64,000 bases of DNA from Alphaproteobacteria bacterium (GTDB lineage: Bacteria; Pseudomonadota; Alphaproteobacteria; Puniceispirillales; Puniceispirillaceae), in NCBI GenBank assembly GCA_012269555.1, contig JAAXKA010000088.1:40851-104850 (forward strand). The letters run 5' to 3'. A program made the translations under genes and the position numbers. Positions 1 to 8,735 of this stretch are shown here, piece by piece. Numbering within the stretch: position 1 is the stretch's first letter; each line of letters begins with the position of its first letter. Under the pieces are notes generated by a model that saw only the letters and a list, made by a program, of their open reading frames with translations, was not told where the DNA came from and did no database searches.

Positions 1-435
1 ATTTGCTATAAATGCCCCTTCTTTTAATCGAACGGCATCTTCATTATCTCGTAAAACATAAATATTACTAATATCTTTCCGAACATAATCGGGAATTTTT
101 GCATCAGCACCCGTGGCTAATATTAAAACGTCATAATTTATTTCTGAGTCACCTTCGAAAATTATCGAATTTGATTCTCTGTTTACGGCAACTACATCTT
201 TGCCTGTAACTAGTTCAATTTTCTCTTTTTCATAATATTCTTTTTGGCGAAGATAAAAACCATGTAATTCAACATTTTTATACTTAAGAAAGTCTTTTGA
301 TAATGGTGGTCTCTGCACTGGAAGCCCAGGAATACGGTCAATCAAAGTAATTCTTCCATCAAATCCGTACCTACGTAATTTTTCAGCACAACTTATGCCC
401 GCATGGCTTGCTCCAATTATTACAATTTTCTTCAT
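1..435 (-). CDS. FAD-dependent ferredoxin reductase-like protein (partial, C-terminus beyond window)
   Basis: The 145 N-terminal residues of a pyridine-nucleotide disulfide oxidoreductase are visible. The protein opens MKKIVIIGASHAGISCAEKL, a Rossmann FAD-binding motif in which GxSxxG replaces the usual GxGxxG. Further on are RPPLSK, typical of rhodocoxin/putidaredoxin reductases, and LILATG before the second nucleotide-binding region. Proteins of this family pass electrons from NAD(P)H to a ferredoxin of a P450 or Rieske oxygenase; no such partner is visible in the window. The reading frame runs off the left edge, so the NADH domain and C-terminus cannot be judged. Confidence 0.85.
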   Translation of the reverse strand, partial: MKKIVIIGASHAGISCAEKLRRYGFDGRITLIDRIPGLPVQRPPLSKDFLKYKNVELHGFYLRQKEYYEKEKIELVTGKDVVAVNRESNSIIFEGDSEINYDVLILATGADAKIPDYVRKDISNIYVLRDNEDAVRLKEGAFIAN

Positions 436-491
436 TTGTTTTTACTTTTATGTCAAAAAAACACTTAAATTTTTAAAATTTCTATCGACTT

Positions 492-749
492 TTATGATAA
501 AGTTTCCAAATTTTGGTTTTCCCAATGAGTATTTAAAGACCCCAATTTGTTCTGGGCAATATAATTCTCCGAGTGCCAGCGCATAACCATAATCACGCAT
601 AATATAAATCCACCTATAATTAAATATATAGATAGTCGTCTTGTTTTTTCTGAAAGACTACTCTTAGATACCCTTTGAGCTAGAAACCAAATTAATCCGC
701 CTAAAATTAATATGCCCAAACCACCAAACAAGACTGTATCACTCATCAT
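492..749 (-). CDS. small membrane protein of unknown function
   Basis: This 85-residue frame starts at the first ATG (MMSDTVLF); a TTG 12 bases further upstream is possible. It has two hydrophobic stretches, about residues 5-25 and 41-57, separated by a basic segment (KSSLSEKTRR), so a two-span inner-membrane protein is likely. A GGGA-like ribosome site sits about 8 bases before the ATG. I do not recognise a family. It is followed by the flavoprotein gene on the same strand with a gap of 56 bases. Confidence 0.55.
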   Translation of the reverse strand: MMSDTVLFGGLGILILGGLIWFLAQRVSKSSLSEKTRRLSIYLIIGGFILCVIMVMRWHSENYIAQNKLGSLNTHWENQNLETLS

Positions 750-761
750 TATTTTTCCCAA

Positions 762-1189
762 TCCGTATTAACCCTAAAAGTAAAATAGAATAATTTGGCT
801 ACTATATTTTATTAAAATCAACCCTCAACAGATAATAAAAAAAAAATTAAGTAAAAACACATTGAAAAAATTAGTATCAAAAGATGATTTAAGTAGCTAA
901 AAATGACTGATTCAAGCGTTTTATTTACCCTTATAAATAATTATTTAAAATATTTTTACAACTTAAAGTTGTTTTTTTAAAAAAAACATTATTTAATTTT
1001 ATCTAATTTATATCTATTTTTCAAACATTTATATAATTTTTTATGTTTTTTTTTGTAAAAACAATTTTCTTTCTTGCCTATACGTTAATTTTTATACATG
1101 GTGTCTCGGGGGGTACAAACTTTATCAAAATAAGGTTTGTGTTTAAAAAGGTAGGGCGTTCTAGAACGAAGTTTTTTGGGAGTGTCCTA
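762..1189. other. AT-rich intergenic region upstream of proteorhodopsin
   Basis: There is no convincing gene in this stretch. It probably holds the rhodopsin promoter: a TATAAT at 1032-1037 is the best -10 candidate, without a clear -35. Bases 1043-1189 are open in frame with the rhodopsin, but this extension lacks a ribosome site and would bury the signal peptide, so I treat it as 5' leader. A perfect palindrome lies at 1157-1168. Confidence 0.5.
1157..1168. promoter_or_regulatory. 12-bp perfect palindrome in the proteorhodopsin leader (possible operator)
   Basis: The sequence CGTTCTAGAACG is a perfect inverted repeat ending 21 bases before the rhodopsin ATG and about 10 bases before its ribosome site. 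It has no separate loop, so as RNA it would give only a four-base-pair stem. A dimeric regulator binding site is the simpler reading. The role is inferred from position only. Confidence 0.3.
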
Positions 1190-1960
1190 ATGACAATGAT
1201 TAAAGCAATGAAATTTGCAATTACGACAGGTATTCTGTCAATTTTACCTGTAGCCGCGATGGCTGCAGACAACCTTCAAAGCGATGATTTTGTTGGAATC
1301 AGCTTCTGGCTGATATCAATGGCCTTAGTCGCTTCAACGGCTTTCTTCTTTATGGAAACACAACGTGTGTCCGCAAAGTGGAAAACATCATTAGTGGTTT
1401 CGGGTCTCGTTACTTTAATTGCCGCGGTACATTACTTTTATATGCGTGATGTTTGGGTGGCAACAGGAGATACGCCAACGGTTTACCGATATATCGACTG
1501 GCTAATCACAGTGCCGCTATTGATGATTGAGTTTTACTTAATCCTGCGTGCGATTACTAATATCTCGGGTGGTGTTTTCTGGCGTCTAACTATCGGTACG
1601 CTAATCATGCTTGTAGGCGGTTATTTAGGTGAAGCAGGTTACATGAATGTAACTGTGGCATTTATCATCGGAATGGCTGGCTGGGCATACATCCTGTATG
1701 AAATTTTTGCAGGTGAAGCAGGACGTGTTGCTGCCGATGAGGCTCCAGAGTCAGTTAAATCCGCTTACTCAACAATGCGTTGGATTGTGACTATTGGTTG
1801 GGCGATTTATCCGTTAGGTTACTTCTTCGGATACATGGCTGGTGGCGCCGATATGGCAACACTTAACATTATTTACAACCTTGCAGACGTACTTAACAAA
1901 ATTGCGTTCGGAGTTATCATCTGGAACGTTGCTGTTACAGAGTCTGAAGCAAAAGCATAA
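1190..1960 (+). CDS. green-absorbing proteorhodopsin, light-driven proton pump
   Basis: This 256-residue seven-helix rhodopsin starts at an ATG with GGGAG 8 bases upstream, giving the signal peptide MTMIKAMKFAITTGILSILP plus VAAMA. Pump residues are all present: His81, proton acceptor Asp103 in RYIDWL, Thr107, proton donor Glu114, Asp233, and the retinal Schiff-base lysine Lys237 in VLNKIAFG. The spectral-tuning position (105 in the classical green proteorhodopsin) is Leu111 here, which predicts green absorption; blue forms carry Gln. The protein pumps protons across the inner membrane in light. It lies directly before the retinal synthesis genes but is separated from them by a strong terminator. 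Confidence 0.97.
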   Translation: MTMIKAMKFAITTGILSILPVAAMAADNLQSDDFVGISFWLISMALVASTAFFFMETQRVSAKWKTSLVVSGLVTLIAAVHYFYMRDVWVATGDTPTVYRYIDWLITVPLLMIEFYLILRAITNISGGVFWRLTIGTLIMLVGGYLGEAGYMNVTVAFIIGMAGWAYILYEIFAGEAGRVAADEAPESVKSAYSTMRWIVTIGWAIYPLGYFFGYMAGGADMATLNIIYNLADVLNKIAFGVIIWNVAVTESEAKA

Positions 1961-1970
1961 ATATCTAAAT

Positions 1971-2007
1971 AAAAGACAGGTTCAAACACTGAACCTGTCT
2001 TTTTTTT
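1971..2007 (+). terminator. rho-independent terminator between proteorhodopsin and crtE
   Basis: A perfect 14-bp stem (AAAAGACAGGTTCA, 1971-1984, with its complement at 1990-2003) and a 5-base loop run into a continuous T tract ending at 2007. The GGGAG ribosome site of crtE starts at 2008, immediately after the T tract. This should end most rhodopsin transcripts and allow only read-through into the carotenoid genes. Confidence 0.92.
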
Positions 2008-2018
2008 GGGAGTAGTTA

Positions 2019-3035
2019 ATGCCGGATAGCTATTTTATAAGTGAAAAGCAGCATTCACCATCCAATAAATACACCAGTGATGGATCCTATAATTTTACAT
2101 TTAATCAATTTTTTGATTCTATCCTGCCATCAAATAAACACCCCTTATCAGCTGCTGCAACCCACCATTTTTCCTCAAAGGGAAAGCAATTAAGAGCAAA
2201 GATAGCGCTAAGTGCAGGAGAAAAATTTGGCGCAGATAGTGTTGCATGTCTACATTGGGCTTCCGCAGTCGAATTACTGCACAATGCATCTTTAATTCAT
2301 GATGATATTTGTGATGGAGACACTATACGCAGAAATAACGCATCTGTTTGGGCTAAATATGGCCGAGATATAGCGTTAGCTTTGGGAGACTGGATGATTG
2401 CAGAAGCTTTTGAACAGGCCGCAAAAGCCGCTTATTTATCAAATTCGTTTAATCTCGTAACCAAACTTTCAAATCACGTTAAATCCACTATTGCTGGTCA
2501 AGCCCTAGAATTTGACAATGCACTATACCCAGATATAGATAAATATCTTGAGATTAGCGCTGGAAAAACAGCACCATTATTTGTTGCCGCCATTGAAGGG
2601 ATAGCTGAAATTGCTGGGAGAAGTGAATTAATAGAGGAAATTAACCACTATTTTGTTACGATGGGAATTTGTTATCAATTTGCGAACGATATTCAAAATA
2701 TTCTTGGAACAGATGGAGCAGCAAGCCCCTCCTCAGATTTAAAACGACGAGCACCAAATGCTGTAATCGTATATTTTCGTAATTTTCTTAAAACTCCGGA
2801 ACGATCTCTATTTGACTCCTGGCTAGCCGGTAAATCACAAAATAAAGCTAATTATTGGCAAAAGAAAATTACAGAGTCTGGTGCAATTCATGAAGTTGCA
2901 AAAGAAATGTATAAATTATTGAAAAGAGCAGAAGGTGTTTCTGGCACTCTCCCAAAAGATTGTATTGGTGTTATTGCCCCAATCCAAAAACAACTTCGGA
3001 ATGTTTGTGAACAAATTGGTGCTTCTTGCCAATAA
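2019..3035 (+). CDS. crtE: geranylgeranyl diphosphate synthase (polyprenyl synthetase family)
   Basis: This 338-residue protein condenses IPP with allylic diphosphates to give GGPP, the first step of the retinal pathway. The first aspartate-rich motif DDICD is at residues 95-99, followed by the RR pair at 104-105, and KT at 183-184. The second motif, usually DDxxD, reads NDIQN at 223-227, so two of its three aspartates are asparagine. A DLKRR segment at 240-244 occupies the place of the usual lysine-containing loop. GGGAG 7 bases before the ATG supports the start. It leads the carotenoid cluster, followed after 143 bases by crtI. Product length is inferred from context. Confidence 0.9.
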   Translation: MPDSYFISEKQHSPSNKYTSDGSYNFTFNQFFDSILPSNKHPLSAAATHHFSSKGKQLRAKIALSAGEKFGADSVACLHWASAVELLHNASLIHDDICDGDTIRRNNASVWAKYGRDIALALGDWMIAEAFEQAAKAAYLSNSFNLVTKLSNHVKSTIAGQALEFDNALYPDIDKYLEISAGKTAPLFVAAIEGIAEIAGRSELIEEINHYFVTMGICYQFANDIQNILGTDGAASPSSDLKRRAPNAVIVYFRNFLKTPERSLFDSWLAGKSQNKANYWQKKITESGAIHEVAKEMYKLLKRAEGVSGTLPKDCIGVIAPIQKQLRNVCEQIGASCQ

Positions 3036-3178
3036 CATCTCTTATTACCTGCATCAATTTATCGTATTACAAAAAGCCTCATTTTCTGGCAGTTGTAACT
3101 ACATATTTTACATATAATTTGTATTCATAACTTAAATAAAATAAGAAGTGACAAATATAATTATGGTACAATTTTAGC

Positions 3179-4660
3179 ATGACACGTTCTTTAGTGATTG
3201 GCGCAGGACTTGGCGGAATAGCGGCTGCCTTGAGGTTACGCGCAAAAGGAGATGAGGTAGAGGTTTTAGAAAAGCTGCCTGCGGCTGGCGGGAGAGCTCA
3301 GGTTTTTGAGAAAAACGGTTTTAAACATGACGCAGGACCAACCGTGATTACTGCCCCGTTTTTATTCGACGAATTATTCAGCTTGTTTGGTGAAAAAAGA
3401 CAAGACTACTTAGAGTTCAAACCCTTGGATTTGTGGTATCGTTTTTACTTTGACTCGACCGGTGATACATTCGATTACACTGCTAGTATTGAAAAAACAA
3501 AAGAAGAAATTTCTCGCTTTAACAGAGAAGATGTGGAGGGTTATGATAGGTTAATTAATACATCAGAAAAGATCTTTAATATTGGTTTTACCGAACTTGC
3601 TGATAAACCTTTTACAAAGTTTAGCTCAATGCTTAAACAAATACCTTCTTTATTAAAACTTAAAAGCTACCTTACTGTATCTCAGTTGGTGAATAGTCAT
3701 ATACAACATCCGCAAATTCGCCAAGCTTTCTCAATTCACCCTCTATTAGTAGGAGGTAATCCGTTTGACACAACATCTATTTACGCACTCATTCATTACC
3801 TAGAGCGGAAATGGGGCGTATTTTTCTGTATGGGCGGTACTGGTAAATTGATCAAGGAGCTAGAATCATTAATGATTCGACAAAATATTTCTATCCGTTT
3901 TAACACAGACGTTGAACAGATTTTAGTCGAAAATGGGCGTTCAACTGGGGTTGTAACTAGTTCAGGAGAAATAATTTCTTCTAACCGAATAGTGTGTAAT
4001 GCGGATACACCAACTGTTTATGATGAGCTATTATCTGCGCAACCAAGACGCAGGAAAAAGGCCATTCCTGAAAAATTTACTCGATATTCAATGGGCCTAT
4101 ATGTATTATTTTTTGGCACGAATACGAAATATAAAAAAGTTGCCCATCACACAATATGGATGGGAAAGCGTTACCGTGAACTGCTCTCGGATATATTCAA
4201 CGCAAAAATATTAACAGATGACTTTTCCTTGTACCTTCACAGACCAACTGCAACAGATCCGTCTTTTGCTCCGGATGGGTGCGATAGCTTTTACGTGTTG
4301 TGTCCTGTACCTAACCTTCAAGGAAACGTAAATTGGGACGTGCAAGGACCTGCTTTGCAGGAAAGAATCATAAATGCACTTAACAGAACCATAATGCCAA
4401 ATTTGAAAGAAACAATTGTGGACCCATTTTGGATGAGCCCACGTGAATTTAAGACCAACTATAGAGCAAAACATGGCGCTGGATTTTCTATTGCACCAAT
4501 TTTTGCACAATCAGCCTGGTTTAGATATCATAATAGAGACCCTCATATTAATAATTTATTCTTTACTGGCGCTGGCACACATCCAGGTGCGGGTATGCCA
4601 GGTGTTTTATGTTCAGCAAAAGTTGTTGAAAATTTAATTGCAGAAGAACAAGTAAAATAG
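3179..4660 (+). CDS. crtI: phytoene desaturase
   Basis: The 493-residue flavoprotein opens with a dinucleotide-binding motif (VIGAGLGGIAAALRLRAKG, residues 6-24) and an ERGGRA-like segment (AAGGRA). It ends with GAGTHPGAGMPGV, the carotenoid desaturase C-terminal signature. CrtI converts phytoene to lycopene in four desaturations at the membrane. Length matches the family. A possible TATAAT at 3156-3161 lies only 18 bases before the ATG, so an extra near-leaderless promoter is conceivable. It lies 51 bases before crtB. Confidence 0.95.
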   Translation: MTRSLVIGAGLGGIAAALRLRAKGDEVEVLEKLPAAGGRAQVFEKNGFKHDAGPTVITAPFLFDELFSLFGEKRQDYLEFKPLDLWYRFYFDSTGDTFDYTASIEKTKEEISRFNREDVEGYDRLINTSEKIFNIGFTELADKPFTKFSSMLKQIPSLLKLKSYLTVSQLVNSHIQHPQIRQAFSIHPLLVGGNPFDTTSIYALIHYLERKWGVFFCMGGTGKLIKELESLMIRQNISIRFNTDVEQILVENGRSTGVVTSSGEIISSNRIVCNADTPTVYDELLSAQPRRRKKAIPEKFTRYSMGLYVLFFGTNTKYKKVAHHTIWMGKRYRELLSDIFNAKILTDDFSLYLHRPTATDPSFAPDGCDSFYVLCPVPNLQGNVNWDVQGPALQERIINALNRTIMPNLKETIVDPFWMSPREFKTNYRAKHGAGFSIAPIFAQSAWFRYHNRDPHINNLFFTGAGTHPGAGMPGVLCSAKVVENLIAEEQVK

Positions 4661-4711
4661 TCAAAATAAATTGATTTTTGAGGGTTTTTTAAAAAAAGGA
4701 TAAAATTAGAC

Positions 4712-5647
4712 GTGCTTTCGGAAGCTGTAACGCATAAAACAAATGAGGGATTGGACGCAACCATTAGCCTTCAAAAAAACGGAAAAAGTTTTTATTGGGC
4801 TTCTCATTTTCTTGGCCGTGAAATGTCTAAAAATGCAGCCAAGTTGTATTCCTACTGTCGTATACTAGATGACTTAGCAGACTCAGAAATTGAGTATGGC
4901 CCAGATAGGCTCAGAAATATACATCTAAATTTAAAGAATAAAAAAAAATATTCTGACCCGCTTCTGGATGAAATGCTTATATTTTTTGAAGATATGAACT
5001 TACCTTTTAGGGCCTTGAAGGACTTGATTGAGGGACTTATGCAAGATCAAAACGATGTTCTAATTAAAAATGAGGCTGAATTAATTCAATATAGCTATCA
5101 TGTTGCTGGGTCAGTGGGATGGATGATGTGTCCAATACTTAAATGCAGAAATAAAAAAGCATTTGCTTTCGCAGTGGATCTTGGAATTGCTATGCAACTT
5201 ACCAATATTGCACGAGATGTACGGGAAGATGCTTACATGGGGAGACGATATTTACCGTCAGATTGGGTAAACGATATGTCGCCAACAGATATTTTAGAGG
5301 CTTCCAAAAAACCAAATTCAAAAAATGCTCAATTGGTAAAAAAAGCGATCATAAAGCTATTATGTCTTGCAGACCAGTATTATCAGAGTGGCGTAAAGGG
5401 ATTAGTTTTTTTACCATGGAAGGCACATTTAGCTATTGGTGTTGCAGGGTGTGTTTATCAAAAAATAGGAACCCAATTGATTGCCAAAAAAGTTAATTGG
5501 TATGATGGACGCACAGTCACTTCCAGTTTTGCAAAAGTTCTATCAAGCTGTGGTGTGTTTCCTCTTTTATTTTCGAGGTTTATAAAACCTCCTAAACATG
5601 ATTCTAAACTACATCAATACCTTGCAGAAAAGCTTGATATGTTATGA
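4712..5647 (+). CDS. crtB: phytoene synthase
   Basis: This 311-residue squalene/phytoene synthase has both metal-binding aspartate clusters: DDLAD at 53-57 (in YCRILDDLADS) and NIARDVREDA with D169 and D173. It joins two GGPP molecules to phytoene. It starts with GTG, with AAGGA 11 bases upstream; no in-frame ATG nearby would keep the N-terminus intact. Its last codons overlap the crtY start by 4 bases (ATGA), showing translational coupling. Confidence 0.95.
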   Translation: MLSEAVTHKTNEGLDATISLQKNGKSFYWASHFLGREMSKNAAKLYSYCRILDDLADSEIEYGPDRLRNIHLNLKNKKKYSDPLLDEMLIFFEDMNLPFRALKDLIEGLMQDQNDVLIKNEAELIQYSYHVAGSVGWMMCPILKCRNKKAFAFAVDLGIAMQLTNIARDVREDAYMGRRYLPSDWVNDMSPTDILEASKKPNSKNAQLVKKAIIKLLCLADQYYQSGVKGLVFLPWKAHLAIGVAGCVYQKIGTQLIAKKVNWYDGRTVTSSFAKVLSSCGVFPLLFSRFIKPPKHDSKLHQYLAEKLDML

Positions 5648-6786
5648 GCATACAAAAGAAAAGGGTGAAGGCAAAAACGGTGGCAATTGTTGGTGGTGGC
5701 TGCGCAGGTTGGTCTCTTGCAGCTAGAGTCGACCAACTATCTGCTAATAGGGTAACTCTCTACCTAAAAGAGGAACCTCACACCTCCCATAATTGGGGAT
5801 TCTGGCAGATGCCTTGGCTTTCTGAAGCATTATCGAGAAAAAGGGCAAAGTGGAATAGTTGGCAAATTATTACTGATGAGGGAATAGTAACCCATCGTAG
5901 CATCAACCACGCTTATTGCAGTATTAGCAGCGATGATTGGTTTGATTGGTGCCAACAAAGATTTCATTCCGCAGCTACCACAACAGAGGTCATAAAGTTA
6001 CCTGTGACTAACACAGATAAAAATATACTAATAACATCGGATCATAAAAAAAAATATGATTCTATTTATGATTCTCGCCCTCCTATGGCAGATAAGAACA
6101 TTCTACTTCAGCATTTTAAAGGTTTGGAAATCAAAACATCAATACCAGTTTTTAATTCTAAGGTTGCCGTCTTGATGGACTTCAGAGTATCTCAAAAAAA
6201 CGGTATTCATTTCATGTATGTGCTCGGTTATGACGCATATACTGCTCTAGTAGAGTCAACTTTTTTTAGCACATCACCCCATCGAGAAGAAGTTTATGAC
6301 GAAGCAATAACCGACTATTTAAGTCGTATTTATAATGTTACCAGCTTTGAAATCATAAAAAGTGAAAAAGGTATAATCCCAATGGGGGAGGTTAGACCAA
6401 AAGATCAAAATCCTTTTTTGTATTCTATTGGAAGCAATGCTGGAGCTATTAGACCCTCATCTGGCTATGCATTTAGCTTTATTCAAAAGCAAATTATGCA
6501 ATTTTTAGATCGTCAAACAAAACCAACAACCCCACATAAAAAACATGACTTAATGATGGATCATATATTTTTAGAAGTTCTTAAATCCCACCCAGAAAAA
6601 GCACAGAGACTTTTCTTTAAATTAGCAAGAGCGTTAGATGGTGACTCATTTGCTCGATTTTTAAGTGGTGAGGCCAATATTAAAGATTATTTTTTAGTTA
6701 TAAACTCAATGCCTAAATGGCTATTTATTAATCAAGCCGTTAGAGTTATCATAGAAAAGTGGAAAAGGATAGCTAAATGGGCTTGA
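5644..6786 (+). CDS. crtY: lycopene beta-cyclase
   Basis: The 380-residue protein begins with a nucleotide-binding motif (VAIVGGGCAGWSLAARV, about residues 14-30) and contains LLQHFKGLEIKT and MGEVRP, followed by a GAIRPSSGYAFSFIQ segment typical of CrtY cyclases. It turns lycopene into beta-carotene. The start overlaps crtB by 4 bases and the end overlaps blh by 10 bases, so the three genes are a tight operon. Confidence 0.93.
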   Translation: MSIQKKRVKAKTVAIVGGGCAGWSLAARVDQLSANRVTLYLKEEPHTSHNWGFWQMPWLSEALSRKRAKWNSWQIITDEGIVTHRSINHAYCSISSDDWFDWCQQRFHSAATTTEVIKLPVTNTDKNILITSDHKKKYDSIYDSRPPMADKNILLQHFKGLEIKTSIPVFNSKVAVLMDFRVSQKNGIHFMYVLGYDAYTALVESTFFSTSPHREEVYDEAITDYLSRIYNVTSFEIIKSEKGIIPMGEVRPKDQNPFLYSIGSNAGAIRPSSGYAFSFIQKQIMQFLDRQTKPTTPHKKHDLMMDHIFLEVLKSHPEKAQRLFFKLARALDGDSFARFLSGEANIKDYFLVINSMPKWLFINQAVRVIIEKWKRIAKWA

Positions 6787-7604
6787 TGTTAATTGATTGG
6801 TGTGCGTTAGCATTAGTTGTGTTTATTGGTTTGCCACATGGTGCCTTAGATGCTGCTATTTCTTTTTCAATGATTTCTTCATCAAAGAGAATAGCCAGAT
6901 TAGCAGGACTACTATTAATTTACCTTTTGCTAGCAATAGCAATTTTTTTAATTTGGGATCAATTACCAGCATTTTCTCTTCTTATTTTTCTTTTGATAAG
7001 CATAGTCCATTTTGGAATGGCTGATTTCAATGCATGCCCAACTAAACTTAAGTGGCCCCACATTATTGCACATGGCGGCACTGTTGCTGTTTGGTTGCCG
7101 CTTATCCAAAAAAATGAAGTTACGAAGCTATTTTCAATATTAACAAGTGGTCCAACTCCCATTTTATGGGACATACTATTGGTATTTTTTTTATGTTGGA
7201 GCATAGGAGTATGTCTCCATACCTATGAAACTTTACGTTCTAAACATTATAATATCGCCTTTGAACTTATTGGATTAATTTTTCTAGCCTGGTATGCACC
7301 CCCTCTCGTTACTTTTGCCATATACTTCTGCTTTATCCATAGCAGACGTCACTTCAGTTTTGTTTGGAAACAGTTACAGCATATGAGTTCAAAAAAAATA
7401 ATGATAGGTAGTGCTATTATTTTATCTTTTACGAGCTGGTTGATAGGCGGAGGAATATATTTTTTTCTTAATTCGAAAATGATGGCCGGTGAAGCGGCTT
7501 TACAAACTGTCTTTATTGGTCTTGCGGCTTTAACGGTTCCTCACATGATACTTATCGACCTTATATTTAGACCACACGCTTCTAGAATTAAAATCAAAAA
7601 TTGA
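6777..7604 (+). CDS. blh: beta-carotene 15,15'-dioxygenase, Brp/Blh family
   Basis: This 275-residue multi-span membrane protein splits beta-carotene to retinal, the rhodopsin chromophore. Family histidines are visible at 21 (GLPHGALD), 78 (SIVHFGMAD), 188 and 192 (FIHSRRH), the iron ligands expected for this family. Several hydrophobic helices alternate with short loops. It overlaps crtY by 10 bases and ends 11 bases before the preferred idi start. Its presence means the pathway ends in retinal rather than in a carotenoid pigment. Confidence 0.93.
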   Translation: MGLMLIDWCALALVVFIGLPHGALDAAISFSMISSSKRIARLAGLLLIYLLLAIAIFLIWDQLPAFSLLIFLLISIVHFGMADFNACPTKLKWPHIIAHGGTVAVWLPLIQKNEVTKLFSILTSGPTPILWDILLVFFLCWSIGVCLHTYETLRSKHYNIAFELIGLIFLAWYAPPLVTFAIYFCFIHSRRHFSFVWKQLQHMSSKKIMIGSAIILSFTSWLIGGGIYFFLNSKMMAGEAALQTVFIGLAALTVPHMILIDLIFRPHASRIKIKN

Positions 7605-7615
7605 GACAGTTTTTT

Positions 7616-8659
7616 ATGATTACCCCCACCACAAAAGATTTAATTTCTTCTGCTCGTAAAGATGTTCATATTGATTTATCTAAATCAGAACTCTCTCGCT
7701 TCAATATTGCTCACCCTTTAGACCTAATTACACTGCCACATAATGCTCTTCCAGAAATGGATTTTGATGATGTAGATACTTCTTGTGAATTTCTAAACAG
7801 AGAATTATCGTTTCCATTTATGATAACAGGAATGACAGGTGGCACTCCTCGTGGGAATAGACTAAATCTTGCCTTTGCAGAGGTAGCTAACCAATGCGGT
7901 ATTGCTTTTGGTGTTGGAAGCCAAAGAAGCAGCATTGCAAATGGTAAAAGCCAAAAAGAGTTGAGGAAATTAGCTCCAAAAATTCCAATTATTGGCAACA
8001 TTGGAGGCATTCAACTTGCGCAGGAAAATGGTTTAGAATTAGCTAAGGCTGCTATAGAAGACCTTGAGGCAGATGCTCTTGCAATTCATTTAAATCCGCT
8101 CCAAGAGATAATCCAACCAGAGGGAGAATCCAATTGGAGGGGCGTTCTAAATTCGATTGAAATAGCAGTAAAAACGTTACCATGTCCTATTCTCATCAAG
8201 GAAGTTGGTGCGGGCATAAGTTTACCTGTGGCCAAAAAACTTCATAACGTTGGAGTCTACTACATTGATGTTGCTTGTGCAGGAGGAACAAGTTGGGCGA
8301 GGATTGAAGCTGAAAGACTTCCAAAGAGCCAGCGTGAGCTCTATGAGCCATTTCTTGATTGGGGACACCTAATTACAGATATTTTGCCCGAAATGCGACA
8401 AATACTTCCACAAGTCACAATTATTGGCTCTGGCGGTTTACGCAATGGACTTGATTTAGCTAAGCTTTTATATCTCGGCTGTCATATTGGGGGCGGCGCG
8501 TCTGTTTTATTAAAATCGTTGGAAACAGAAGAATTAGAAGTTAAACAAGAGCATCTTTTTCAATCACTGAAAACAATAAAAGAACAATTATCCATCGCCT
8601 TATTTCTTACGGGGATCAATAAAGCAGATGATTTAAGTAACTTAAATAAAATGTTATAG
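7616..8659 (+). CDS. fni: isopentenyl-diphosphate delta-isomerase, type II (FMN-dependent)
   Basis: The 347-residue protein has the type II IPP isomerase signatures: MTGMTGGTPRGNRLN for FMN binding, GVGSQRSS, HLNPLQEIIQPEG, and GGLRNGLDLAKLLYLGC near the C-terminus. It interconverts IPP and DMAPP, feeding crtE. I prefer the ATG at 7616; a TTG at 7601 that overlaps the blh stop would add five residues. It is the last gene of the retinal cluster and is followed by a structured intergenic region. Confidence 0.93.
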   Translation: MITPTTKDLISSARKDVHIDLSKSELSRFNIAHPLDLITLPHNALPEMDFDDVDTSCEFLNRELSFPFMITGMTGGTPRGNRLNLAFAEVANQCGIAFGVGSQRSSIANGKSQKELRKLAPKIPIIGNIGGIQLAQENGLELAKAAIEDLEADALAIHLNPLQEIIQPEGESNWRGVLNSIEIAVKTLPCPILIKEVGAGISLPVAKKLHNVGVYYIDVACAGGTSWARIEAERLPKSQRELYEPFLDWGHLITDILPEMRQILPQVTIIGSGGLRNGLDLAKLLYLGCHIGGGASVLLKSLETEELEVKQEHLFQSLKTIKEQLSIALFLTGINKADDLSNLNKML

Positions 8660-8735
8660 AAAAAACGGTTTTTTTACCAAAATAAAAAAAATTATATACT
8701 TGCAAAACCGTTAAATATCTACCACCGTATATATT

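Noticed and set aside
1043..1189. In-frame N-terminal extension of proteorhodopsin
   Set aside because: It would bury the signal peptide and has no ribosome site; the ATG at 1190 has GGGAG at good distance.
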